Shown: positions 42,189 to 53,175 of the stretch, piece by piece | Layout of the letters: each line of letters starts with the position of its first letter | Numbering within the stretch: the first letter of the stretch is position 1 | Assembly: GCF_030272615.1 (NCBI RefSeq) | Contig: NC_081413.1 | Location: 444,007,038-444,071,037 of the forward strand | DNA: 64,000 nucleotides | Direction of reading: 5' to 3' | DNA from: Cryptomeria japonica | Lineage: Eukaryota; Streptophyta; Pinopsida; Cupressales; Cupressaceae | Position numbers and translations under genes: made by a program | The notes under the pieces: model-generated | Told to the model about the DNA's origin: nothing | What the model saw: only the letters and a program-made list of their open reading frames with translations | Database searches by the model: none

Positions 42189-43629
42189 TGTAGATAGGAA
42201 TTTGGAATTCATCAAAGCAATAGATATTAAACTAGCTCAACCACAAAAACTAGATTGCAATGATAAGAAATCCTATAAACAATCAATAGAGATATGAAGA
42301 CAAGATAACCAAACCAAATGCGAATATCTCCTCCATAATTCTCCATTGTCCTTCTTTCTCCTTCAAATTACTTTGTTTGTGCATCTCACCTACAAGTGAA
42401 AAAGCATAGTATGAAAGCAAGATTGACAAGATGAAATGGCAACGTAAGGATACTAGAAGCGTGATTGATCTTTTTTTCTTTTTTTTTCGATTGAAGAAAA
42501 TCATCTAATTTATAGACAAATTGGAGAGATGACAAGATTAGCATGAAGAGATTTGAAAGGAAATTTCAAATCAAGGATGACAAATATGACATATTATGAC
42601 AAGATTGACATTTTCTATGCAAGATTGATTGATTGACAAAATTATGACAAATTTGACATCCAAGATTGATTGATAAAAATTATGACAAATTATGACAAGA
42701 TTGACATGCAAGATTGATTGACAAAAATTATGACAAATTATGACAAGATTGAAATGCCATTCCCATGAAATTAGGGGAAATATTAGAAAAATTAAAGAAA
42801 ATAGGAGAAATAGAAATTAGGAATTAGGAGAAATTAGTAAATTGGAAAATTGAGGAAAAAGATGAAATAGAAATTAGGTGAATTAATTAATAGGTTTTCA
42901 TCGATTAATTAATTCATGAAAGAGACCTAGGACTAGATAAATAGATTTATTTAACCCAGAAAGAAGAAGAAAAGGATTAAATGAACAAAGCATAAAACCA
43001 TAGAAATAAGAGGACAAGAAATTTGGTCAAGACAACAAGAAATTAATGTCGATTCGATCATGATTTTGATTGAGAAAGGACCAATGTTAATAAACGATTG
43101 AGATTGGTTGACAAATTGACCAAGTTTGACAAAGAGATCAAATTGATAGGCACCAATTGATGAGGAACAATGACTAATTGATCCAAATTGACACAATTGA
43201 AAAGGAAAATGATCGATGACGAATCAATCGCAAAATGACAAGATTGACTAGGACAAGGATCGATGATGAATCGATCACAAAATGACAAGATTGAGAAGAG
43301 GACAAAACCCTAATTCTATCATCGATTAGGATTGATGATGTCCAAAATGAAATCAAATTGACGATGTCCAAAATATGACAAATGAGCACGTACATTGATG
43401 TGACAGGATAAGATCAAACAAAATCATGACTGAAGATTGTTATCGACAAGACCAAATTCGAAGGTGAGAAAAATAAGGAATGTAGAAGAAGGACTCGATG
43501 CTCACAAATGATAAAGACCAAGTGCGCAACATAGAAGAAATGTTAATGCAATGCAAAAACCCTAAAATAAGGCAATGCACAAATGTTAAAGTATGACTCC
43601 GCAAGAGTTGATCATTTTAGACGTCTCCA
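42189..43629 (-). repeat. E2 5' LTR
   Basis: 1,441 bp and near-identical to 33754-35209, lacking AAACCATTACAAAT after CCAAATGC (near 42321). The terminal base pair region reads GTCTCCA rather than GTCTACA at the right end. Confidence 0.93.
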
Positions 43630-43634
43630 ATATT

Positions 43635-44292
43635 ATTTGTAAAATGTTTTATTGTAATATCTTGTAGAGCTAACCTACTAAAATTGGTCTTAGGTTATGG
43701 TATAAAGGTAAGATCTTATTTGTAAGATCAAATATGGAATGCGAAAAAGAATTGTGTGAAGGTATATGCGAGATTAAGCAGTGCAATACATGCAGACATC
43801 ATTTGAAGGTGAAGCTAGGTTTTTTTGAAAGCATATCAGCATTACACCGGTACTGAATCCAACTTATGAAGATTCTATTTTGTGTAGTACATTCTTATTG
43901 GATTTAACCATCCAGCTGTAGTCAATGTGACTCACATTTTGTGATTGAGCAGTGAGCTCTAGGTTGTTGGCTTTTCTGCATGTGCAAACCCCATTTATGT
44001 ACACTTACTATTTGCAGTAGTATCATCTTATTCTGGGTAAGGTTTCCCATCGTGGGTTTTCCCCTTACAGGGTTTCCAAGTACAAATATTGGTGTCATGT
44101 GTTGTGGATGACTTTGTGTTTATGTTTCATGCATTAATATTTACCGGTATAGCAATTAACTATTAAAACTATCTACTGGCATACTTAACTGGTTTACCGG
44201 TATTAAGCATTAATCTGGTTAAGTTGTTTTTGGTTTGAATTTATTTAACAACTGATTCACCCCCCCCTCTCATTTGTCTTTGGGACCTAATA
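43635..44292 (+). repeat. C 3' LTR, second part
   Basis: It continues from 33753 across the E2 insertion and ends GGGACCTAATA at 44292, where CTAACA would be usual (compare J at 57932). It contains GGGTTTTCCCCTTACAGGG near 44054 and a CCCCCCC run near 44261, as in J. Confidence 0.82.
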
Positions 44293-44297
44293 GTAAG

Positions 44298-44610
44298 ATC
44301 TTTTATTAATGTGATCTCTCTTTCTTTGTATTCAATCATCGTCATTGTTGCATGAAACTCTATAGAAAGATGGATGTCATATGTTGCTATTAATGTCTTT
44401 GACTATCATTGCGTTGTATCAGTCATGTCATGACTGTCATGATCTTAATTTTTTATCATATGATGGCTCTAGTTAGCTATCTTTCATTGAGTACAATCAT
44501 TTTCATTGTTGTATATACTGCCACTGGAAGGCAGTTTATACTATCATTGAATGATAGTATATGGGACTGTGTATGTGATTGTACTTGATGTCTGGCAGTT
44601 CATTAGTGTT
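44298..44610 (-). repeat. G left LTR, piece 3
   Basis: It matches 59532-59840 of the right LTR (for example GTATTCAATCATCGTC and CTTGATGTCTGGCAG). It ends with GTGTT (44606-44610), the target duplication of F2. Confidence 0.85.
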
Positions 44611-46606
44611 TGTTGGCTTGATGATGATTATAATAAATGACTTCATGTGTTGTCATTGATGGCACATGTATACACACACATATGATCACATTTTCTTAGT
44701 CATATTAGTTAAGACAAACCATTATTACTCCTAATGTCTTTGTATTGTAAAACTGGTATTATATGTATAGTTAAGACCAAATAGTTTTTAGGGTGTCTAA
44801 CCGGTGTAAGTAGACAACCAATATATATAGGAGTGGCTTGACACCAGCTTAGAGATTCAATAAAGACCTTCAAAGAAGCAAATGATGGACAATCGATTTA
44901 TGTGTTGACTATGGTTAACTCTTAATCAGTATCGACGTTCCAATCATTATTAATTGATTGTGTGATGAGTTATCACTGGTCATGATGAGTTACCCCTAAC
45001 TAACAGATTTGGCAACAATCTGTGATGTGTTATGTTAGATTGTGCACCTAGGAAATTGTGATATGATTCTTGAGATGACTTGAAATCTAATGTCTATATA
45101 TTAACATTATTATGAACTATTTTCATGATGCAAGATAGAAGTGTTAAGTTGTTGAAGGAGTTACAGAGTATGTTAGTGATGCAGTTTTGAGTGAGTAGAA
45201 GAGAATCTATTCAAGCAAGTTGTGCTACTTCTAGATCAAACCACCTATTATTTTCTAATCTCTACAATTGTCAAATCCCCTAATCGGGTAAGCTCTAACA
45301 ATCTTCAATGTACAAATCCTTTAACAAGGTGATCCATTAGTTTGGATTTTGAAATCCTCTACTGAGGTTACTCCTAACAGGGTACTACCTTTAATAGGGT
45401 ATAGCTCCTAGCCAGTGATAACTTTGAGAAACCCCCCTTCAAAAAATTGTATAAAATCTTGGCGAATATTTAATTTTTTCTTAAAACAATAGTAATGTTT
45501 ATTGGTGAATCTTTCCTTTTTAGAAAAAAATAATAATAATTTTATTGGCAAATTTGTTTATATCAATTTTTTTGGTAGAAAAAAATGGTGAACCTTGGAA
45601 AGTAATCATTGTATGCATTAATTACTATTGCATTTCCTTTCATTTAAAAATAATCTTTTGTAAAAAAGTAAAGGCATGAAGGTTGAAATTATTAATGAGT
45701 TTAAGGGTTAGACTATACTTTATTTAGTTTCTACCATTAACTTAAAAATATTCTAATAGGCCTCTTTCTATTTTGTGAGATAAAATTTACAAACAATTTG
45801 TAATACTCATGGGGCCAAAAATTGCTTTTAGACCATTGGTTTTCAGTGAAGTCAACAATTCAAAAACAATTTCAAACCCCACAAGCATTACAACTTGTAG
45901 GTACATTTTATCTCATGGAATACAATGAAGGCCATTAGATTATATTTTTAATCAATGGTGGAAACAAAAGATTGTTGATATAACCCTAAAGTAACTAATA
46001 ATTATGATATATTATTGGTGAATTAATTTGGATTTCTACAATAAATTATAAAATGTTGACGAATCTGATCCAATCATGTATCAAATATTGTGGTGAATCT
46101 TTAAGTTAAAAAAATTAATAAAATAAATTCTCTAGCGATTTACATAACATTAAAATAAAAATTTGTAAAAATGTGGCGATTTGGGTCACCTTAAAAGTTG
46201 AAATTATTAGCCAAATTTGATTCCCAAATTTTAAAAAATAGCCAACTGGCGAATATTAGCCACTAAAGTTTACACTGCTTCTAGCAGAGCTTTGGGATCT
46301 TTAACAAGATTCACTCCTAGTAGAGCACTTTTGTAGACCTTAACCGATCGGTTATCCATTACTGTAGATAGTTAACTTGTGAGTCCCATCTCACCATGGT
46401 TTTTCCAGTTGGGTTTTCCATGTATAAACACTTGTGTTATGGTGGATGTTTTACTTGTTGTGGATGCTTTAATATAATTTTAGATTGCATGTTTAGTATT
46501 TAGTAAAATTGTTAAGTATCTCTATCGGTCAGTGTTTAAAGTAGTATTATTTTTGCTGTCACTGATTCACCCCCCCTCCCCCTCTCAGTGCTTTATAAGT
46601 CTATCA
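44611..46606 (+). repeat. F2: solo copia-type LTR
   Basis: It starts TGTTGGCTTGATGATG and ends GTCTATCA, flanked by GTGTT and GTATT (46607-46611), an imperfect 5-bp duplication. The right G LTR is uninterrupted at this point (near 59838). No internal pol is present, so it is a solo LTR left by recombination between LTRs. Its first 570 bp match F1 inversely. The stretch 45430-46290 is unusually AT-rich and may be a further insertion. Confidence 0.8.
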
Positions 46607-46611
46607 GTATT

Positions 46612-47323
46612 ACCCTATGAATGATAACTTGTATGTTGATCTCAACCCCTTCGTGGGCCCATTTTAACCCACATACTTGATATTTATGAAATGAAAACCT
46701 ATATCTGCACATAAAACAAATGAGTTAGATAAAAACATGGTTCTCACTGATATATCATGGCATGTTTTCTGCATTGATCTTCTTTGTTCTGAATCTAATA
46801 TAGTGGTGTATGCATAGTAGGAGTATCTTTATGTATGTACGAGTGAAAGGAATAACCTTGAGCTCTAACAAAATATTTATCTCTCTATTTCAAGTCAACA
46901 CATGGGGTGGATAGTGAGATGTTCAAATCAATGGAGCTAATCAGAAGATTCTTATTCATAACTCATCAACCTAAACAAGAAATGATGTGCTCTTTCTTTC
47001 CTCTCTCTGTACATTCTTCTACTTCTTTTGTGTTTATATTTCTATGATCAGTGTGATCTCTTCTCATCTATTCCCACGACTTGTGTGGGATCTTGTAAAT
47101 AGTTTGTTCTTTATAAATAAAAATATATTACATGTAGATGTTTTACTCATGTATGTCTTTCTTGATTTCAACATTACATATTTGGAAATAAGATACTTGT
47201 AAGTCATACATGTTTATTTAATAAAGACAACCAACTTATGGAAAAAATTTGTGTACCTTTTTTTGCAATACATAAGACCTCTGATAGGTCACCGATATTT
47301 TAAAGTGATAAATTTTGGTAACA
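46612..47323 (-). repeat. G left LTR, piece 4 (LTR start)
   Basis: It matches 59843-60562. On the minus strand the LTR starts at 47323 with TGTTACCAAAATTTATC, marking the junction with the G interior. Confidence 0.85.
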
Positions 47324-47765
47324 TTTTTGGCAAACTCTTAGGGGTGTTTGCCTGCTAAATAGTAGTAGACCAGTAGCCTAGCATATCCATTGGGCATTGG
47401 GTCAATTTTTCCCTCTTCAAAATCTGAAACTGCATTTGAGGACACTAAACAAAACTAAAAATGAAACTACAAAGGTTCTACATAATGTTGAACCTGGACA
47501 CTGTGCAAACTACACTTATGGAAAACTAAAGAAAAACTGAACTTCAATGAAAACTAAAGACAACAATGTGCTGGAAGCACTTATTGAGCTGAAAACTTGT
47601 TGAAAACTAAAAATAAACACTCAAAACTAGAAAACTGAATCTATAGAGTGCTTAACAACACTTATCCAAATCAAACTACTATATTTTGGCTTATAGCTGG
47701 GCCTGGCAAACTGCTGAAAACAAAAACAAAACTGCAACTATTCTACTATGTACATATACGAACTG
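47324..47765 (-). other. G 3' untranslated region
   Basis: No clear purine tract lies next to the LTR. Instead GGCAAAC (47329-47335) and GTTTGCC (47346-47352) form a 7-bp inverted repeat. The rest is rich in AAAACTAAA and AAACTGAA words. Confidence 0.5.
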
Positions 47766-48830
47766 TTAGTACTCAATAGCACAATTTGAGGTGAATCCCA
47801 TTGACAAGGATTGGCAACACCTCTCCATCCAACTTTGCAAGTTGGAATGCATTATTTTGTTTGCATTCTGTGATAACATACGAGCCATCCCATATGGCAT
47901 CAAACTTGGTATGTCTACCAGATCTATTTTTAACTCATCCCACATGAAAATAAGATCACCTTGATTAAATATGCATGGTAAAACTTTCCTAACAAAGGTT
48001 CTCTTCATCTGAGCATGATGAACTTCTAGTTTTCTATATGCTTCCTTGTGAGTTTCTTCTAACTCCATAAGCTGAGCAAGCCAAATCTGCATTGGTTGTT
48101 CTTCAAGTAGCTCTAGCTCTTTTACATAGTTTAAAGTTGGCAGTTCAACTGAAACAGGTAACTTGGCTTCTTTGCCATAAGTTGAAACATAACAAGAGTT
48201 ACCTGTTGATATTTTTGGTGTAATTATATCAGCCTAAAGGGCTAACTTGAGCTTTTCATACCAATTTCTTTGATTCTCAACAATGGTTGTTAATGATGTT
48301 GATCATTTTTTTATTAGTTGATTCAACTTGTCCATTACCCTAAGGGTAATAACTGGACAAAGTATTCAAATATATATTATGCTTAACTGACCAATCTAAA
48401 ACTCCAAGACCAATAAAAGCTAAAGTATTATCACAAATGATTGATTCAGGGGTACCAAACCTGGACACTAAGTCTTGATATAAATTTAGGACAGAAGTTT
48501 CATTAGCTTCTTTCAATGGAACTGCTTCTGTCCACTTTGTGAAATAATCGGTTGTTGTAAGAATCCACTTGTGACTTGCACTAGAAGGTGGATTAATAGG
48601 TCATATAAAGTCAAGCCCCTACTTTACAAAGGGTTGTTCAAGTTCAATTGGTTGCAAAGGCAAGGTTGCAAGCCTTTGTTTGCTTGCAAACACTGAACAT
48701 TTTTCACACTTTCTCATCCATGAGTGAGCATCCTTAAACAATTCAGGCCAATAATAACCAACTCTCATAATTTTTCAAAGTTGTTGTTCTTGCTGCAAAG
48801 TGACCTCATGCAGGTCCTTCATGAAATTCT
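47766..48830 (-). pseudogene. G integrase remnant
   Basis: On the minus strand the zinc-binding end (CEKCSVFASKQ, about 48700), the core with Asp in TTDYFTKWTEAVP, Asp in SIICDN and Glu in GNGQVEST, and a C-terminal part (47766-48092, with HHAQMKRTF and FNQGDLIFMWDE) can be followed, broken by several stops, including three within the core. It is a normal Ty3/gypsy integrase, now dead. Confidence 0.82.
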
Positions 48831-48955
48831 TTCAAAACTCTTTAAATCTGATATGGCTCAATGCATCTTAATAAAATATTATTATAGTCCTTTTTAAAAA
48901 AAATACCATCTATTAAAACATAAGGAATGGATTGTAGCCTGAAATGCCTTCTTTT

Positions 48956-49490
48956 TTACTTGTCTAAACCTTTCGAATAGTCACCAATTTGTAAATAATG
49001 GGCAATTTGTTGATTCCAAGTGGTTGGTACATTAGGTTGTTCTTCATTATTTAGCACTATTTCAACTTGTTGCTTCTCTTCTTTGCTATTTTTTGCACTT
49101 CCAGCAAGTTGTTCACATAAACCCTTGCCTCTAACTAGTTTGGTTACCTTAATTGAGATGTCATATTCCATTACTATGGTAATCCAACATGCCCTTTTTT
49201 CATTTATGTCTTTGCTAAGCAGAAACTCCTTCACTATAGGATGAGCAACCATAAGCTAAATCTTATTGTTAGAGAGCATGTTCCTGAATTTCTTAAGGCT
49301 TCTTATTACTGCTAACACATGATTTTCTACAAATGAGTACCTAGTCTCATAATCATGCAAAATCTGACTAAAGAAAGCAATTGGTTGTTCTAAGCCTTCA
49401 TCATTTTGTTGACACAACATTGCATAAATAGTATCCTCACTCCCAAAAGAATATAGAATAAAATATTTCTTAAAATTAGGATTAATGAGA
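48956..49490 (-). pseudogene. G RNase H domain next to RT
   Basis: On the minus strand AMLCQQNDEGLEQPIAFFSQ and ETRYSFVENHVLAVIRSLKK lead into HPIVKEFLLSKDINEKRACW and VTKLVRGKGLCEQLAG, the C-terminal part of the native gypsy RNase H. One stop precedes 49252. Confidence 0.8.
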
Positions 49491-49549
49491 GTAGGGGCTG
49501 CTACAATTACCTCTTTAATTTCTTCAAAATTGTTCTTGCCTTCCTTAGT

Positions 49550-50345
49550 CTAGTGAAAAGGAATATGTTTCTTAAGCATGGTTGTAAGTGGCTGCATCAA
49601 TGCTACATTATTAGGAATAAACCTTATGATAAAGTTAATCATACCTATGAAACTCTGGAGTCCCTTCTTATGTGTTGGTAATGGAAATGCAAGTATGGCT
49701 ATGATCCTCTCAGGGTCTATTGAAATCCCATGCTTTGAAACAATATATCCCAACAATTTGCCTTCATGAACAACAAATATGCTCTTATTGGATTCAATGA
49801 AATTCCATATTCCTTGCATCTCTCAAATACCTGTTTGAGATGGTCAAGATGTTCATTAGCCTTTTTAGAAAAAATAGTTACATCATCTAGATAAATCAAA
49901 ACAAACTTGTTAATCAGGCCTTGAAATGCCATGTCCATTGCATGCTGAAATGTTGCCCCTACATTGGTCAGTCCAAATGGCATTTTATTATAAATCATTA
50001 TACCCCACTTGGTGGTAAATTTTGTTTTGTACTGGTCTTTTTCTTTGACCAAAATTTGGTTATATCTTGAATAACCATCAAGTAATGAGAATCTCTCTGA
50101 ACATGATACAACCTGTAAAATTTGCTCCATTGAGGGAAACTGGCAATGGTCTTTCAGGGATGCTCTTTTTAGGTCTCTAAAATCAACACACGGTTTGAGT
50201 TCACCATTCTTCTTCCTAATATGAACTAGATTGGAAACCCAGGATGTATGTTTGATTGGAAATATGATATTTCCTTGAACAAGTTTATCTAATTCAGTTT
50301 TTCATAAGATGCTCTAGTTTTGGATTCAATGGTGCTTGTTTCTAC
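49550..50345 (-). pseudogene. G reverse transcriptase remnant
   Basis: The largest clean part is 49717-50130. Landmarks on the minus strand are SWVSNLVHIRKKNGELKPCV, FSLLDGYSRYNQILV, MPFGLTNVGATFQHAM and the catalytic LIYLDDVTIFSK, with both aspartates kept. A frame change near 49720-49810 moves the reading to the 49550-49819 frame. It belongs to Ty3/gypsy but is distinct from the E1 RT. Confidence 0.88.
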
Positions 50346-50758
50346 CTTACTAGTTTTGAATTTTCAACCAGCTTAATGGTATGCTGAGATAAGTGAGGAT
50401 CAAATCCTTTCAAATATTCATACCTCCATGAAAAAATATCATTAAACTCTTGACAAAGAAATACGAAAGCATGTCTTTCCTCAGGGGTACATACCTTGCC
50501 AATTTTCAGCAACTTGTCTATGAAAATTTGAATTGATTCTTAATGTTCTTCCTTTATGAACATGTTGCCTTTATCTTTTCTGACCTGATCATCAATGTAA
50601 AAAATGTTCTCAAGGCTTAGTAATCCTTTAGGCAACTTGTTAGTCTTCAATTGAAGGAACTGATTGTCATATTGTTGATTGAATTTATGCTAATTTCCAG
50701 CAGAAAACTCAACCTCTTCAATCAGAAAACTTAAATTTTTCTCCACTAATTCAAAAAC

Positions 50759-51235
50759 TTACCAATTGACATTGTTATTTGGGACTGAAGGTCTGAAATT
50801 TTTTTTCACATAATTCTGTCTTTTAACATTCTGAAGCTCTTTAGGGATATCAAATTGTGCACCAAGAGTTGCAAGCCTATCTACTTCTTTATTTTGACTT
50901 ATAGGTGTGGACAACAGATTAAATGCATCAAAATCTTCAATTAAATCCCAAATTCTATGCTTGTACATCTTTAAAACATCATTTTTGGTGACATAAATAT
51001 TTCTAACATGGTTCACAACTAGTTCACTATCACAAAAGACTTGCAAACACTTAACATTTTTCTACCTAGCCCATTCTAAGTCATGTGCTAATGATTCATA
51101 CTCTATTGTATTATTTGTACAACTAAAAGAAAATCTGAAAGTTTTTTAATATTTCATACCTTTGGGTGAAATAAGCATAATACCACCTCGAGAACCCTTT
51201 TTACCTCTTGAACCATCAAATTTGAGCTGACAAAC
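50759..51235 (-). pseudogene. G second RNase H, located before RT
   Basis: On the minus strand CQLKFDGSRGKKGSRGGIML holds the first Asp, NNTIEYESLAHDL the Glu, LQVFCDSELVVNHVRNIYVT the second Asp, and NKEVDRLATLG the last Asp. The clean part is 50759-51046, with two stops upstream. This is the same archaeal-type RNase H as in Tat elements, yet it lies between protease and RT, where E1 has it after the native RNase H. It would degrade RNA in hybrids. Confidence 0.82.
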
Positions 51236-51559
51236 CTGATTTTTCTACTGTTGTGACTGTTGGTCTAGAGAAATATCCTCTTTTTCAAGCTTAGGAATAA
51301 CAAGATCCTCCTCATGAATCATATAAACACTAGGACCTATTTCATCCATGTTGATGAAAGGATCTTCTATAGTATTCTTGGCTGCCCATTCATCCAAATT
51401 GACATTAGGTATGCCTTTAATAGGTATATCTAGATCTTGAATGGGTGGTAACTCCTCATGGTCTCTGATAGCGAGATCTACATTTATAGGACTTGAGGTA
51501 TATGGTTCTAAGTGGCAAGTAGCTTGAGGTCTGATTTAATGGTCACCTTAGTATCATAT

Positions 51560-52096
51560 CAGGTTCTGAAAAAACAAGTGTGACCAATCAGCAGAAAGGT
51601 ATCCTCCTAATTTTGGTGTGAAATCTCTAGATAGGCAAATAAAAAAATGTGGAGGTAAGTCAGCTATATACATGTCTTGAGGTATTAAAAAATTATGACA
51701 AGCATGCAAGGTCAAACTAAGATCTTTGACCAATCCAACTGACTTAACTGTTGTTCCATCTAACTGTACAACTCCTCTAGAAATAGGCTCATAAATTAGA
51801 CCAAGTTTATCTGCAAGGTCTTTGGGAATAATTTAACTACTAGCTCCTGAGTCTATCAAACAATTGTGGACTAGATGGTTCCCAATTATCAATGTTATGA
51901 AAAATGGAGGAGGCTTTGGTGTTTGGATTGACTGATTACTCTTAACTGGGATATCATTAGCTATTGTAACTCTGGGCTGATCTTTTTGAGGCTCATTAGT
52001 CAAGGAAAGATTATCTAATTTGTCTCTCAGCAATTCCTTTTGTCCAAGAATTTGCAATGCATCAATCATTGTCATGGAAATGGTGGTTTTTGTCAT
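51560..52096 (-). pseudogene. G aspartic protease remnant
   Basis: The 51833-52096 frame ends with HLVHNCLIDSGASS, the retropepsin site, followed after a stop by LIPKDLADKLGL, GVVQLDGTTVKSVG and HNFLIPQDMYIAD, the rest of the fold. The stop directly follows the active site. Confidence 0.78.
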
Positions 52097-52544
52097 AGAT
52101 TCAACAATATTAAATGGAAAACCACTAACCTTTTATTGTACTTTTTGAACAACAAGCTCTGGCTGAGATGGTTTTGACTAAAATTGAATTTTCTATTGTT
52201 ATTTAGGTGTTGCAGGCTGTCCTCTTTGGTAAAGTTTACACATTTTGGATAGGTGGAGGTGTCCTAACAACTTGCTGACTTGTAGAAGCTTGTTGTTTTC
52301 CTTTATCTTGCTGTTGTCTAGACTTATCTTACTGTTGTCCATTATTTACATCTTGTTATTTACATCTTGCTGTTGTCTAGACTTATCTTAGGCTTATCAC
52401 CCAAATCATCCCAATCATTAACTGAATTAATTAGCAAACCCCTAAACCATTGAAGTTATTTGCCTTTGAATGATGCCGCCAGTAACTTGAGTGCTACGTT
52501 CTCTTGTGTTATATCATGAATGACAAACAGAAATGCAACATCCC

Positions 52545-53006
52545 TTATATGCTTAATGGGTGTGACATGGTCTTCACTAGTGAAAATAGACAGACTTTCA
52601 GAGTTGCTCCAGGTATAGGATCATGTTGGGTCAAATTCAAAGGGGTGCTTCCATTGAAGGGTACACAAGCATGTGCTCTTGGTACAACCATCATAAATAC
52701 TGGAGGATTTACTGGCAGATTAAGTGGTAGATTCTGGGTAATGAATGGCTGAACTGGGGTTGTTGCAAAAAGAGGATTTATACGTGTGGCAAAATTAGGC
52801 TGAGAATTAGGTAGAGGAGAAGAATTAGACAGAAAATCAGAATTTGGGATTTCAAAAAAAACTTCAACTGATGAATCTGCTGGAAATTCAACTGTTGAAT
52901 TTGTTGCTTTCTCTATCTTTTTCTCTATCCTTAACCTTCTCTGTGATAGTGGTAGCTCAATATGCTCAACTGGATCCTCGCTCTGTTTGGTTTGATACTT
53001 TCTCAT
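52545..53006 (-). pseudogene. G Gag N-terminal remnant
   Basis: A 153-codon frame with a basic N-terminus and a Pro/Asn-rich middle, lying at the expected Gag start. The Gag core and zinc knuckle that should follow (52100-52545) are absent or unreadable, with many stops and repeats of the CTTGCTGTTGTCTAGACTTATC type at 52305-52390. Assignment rests mainly on position. Confidence 0.5.
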
Positions 53007-53151
53007 ATGTTGTTAAGACTTGTTCCGCACATAAAACCAGAAAATAGAGTCGCCAGGTACTTAGAAAAATAACCTCAAAATGTTGTAATATTGCTATCAA
53101 TACCAAAACAACAGCATAAATGGAGCCTTTTAGAGCTATAATAGCTCAAAC

Positions 53152-53172
53152 TCGTCCCACTAGGCGTGCCAA
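53152..53172 (-). promoter_or_regulatory. G primer-site-like motif
   Basis: On the minus strand TTGGCACGCCTAGTGGGACGAG lies three to four bases after the LTR end GACAACA. TGGCACGCC-type sites follow the LTR in other plant gypsy elements. I could not assign the tRNA. Confidence 0.6.
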
Positions 53173-53175
53173 AAC

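Larger units (their letters stand above)
33754..43629 (-). mobile_element. Element E2: non-autonomous Tat-related LTR element
   Basis: LTRs 33754-35209 and 42189-43629 lie in direct repeat, with ATATT on both sides (33749-33753 and 43630-43634). The minus strand gives primer site, short-repeat array, two unknown ORFs, hairpin block, stem-loop, purine tract and 3' LTR in that order. No gag, RT or integrase is present in the 7 kb interior. The 3' end shares its signals with E1, so an E1-like element probably supplies its enzymes. The LTRs differ mainly by a 14-15 bp deletion and scattered base changes, so insertion was fairly recent. Confidence 0.92.
22799..44292 (+). mobile_element. Element C: Ty1/copia element, heavily nested
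   Basis: The left end TGTTGGTATTCTGG at 22799 and the right end at 44292 are flanked by GTAAG (22794-22798 and 44293-44297), and the flanks join to an uninterrupted match in the right G LTR near 59510-59540. Its 5' LTR is reduced to 113 bp by D and a rearrangement; gag and protease are lost. Integrase, RT and RNase H (30485-32975), three purine tracts and the 3' LTR remain, the latter split by E2. Confidence 0.85.
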
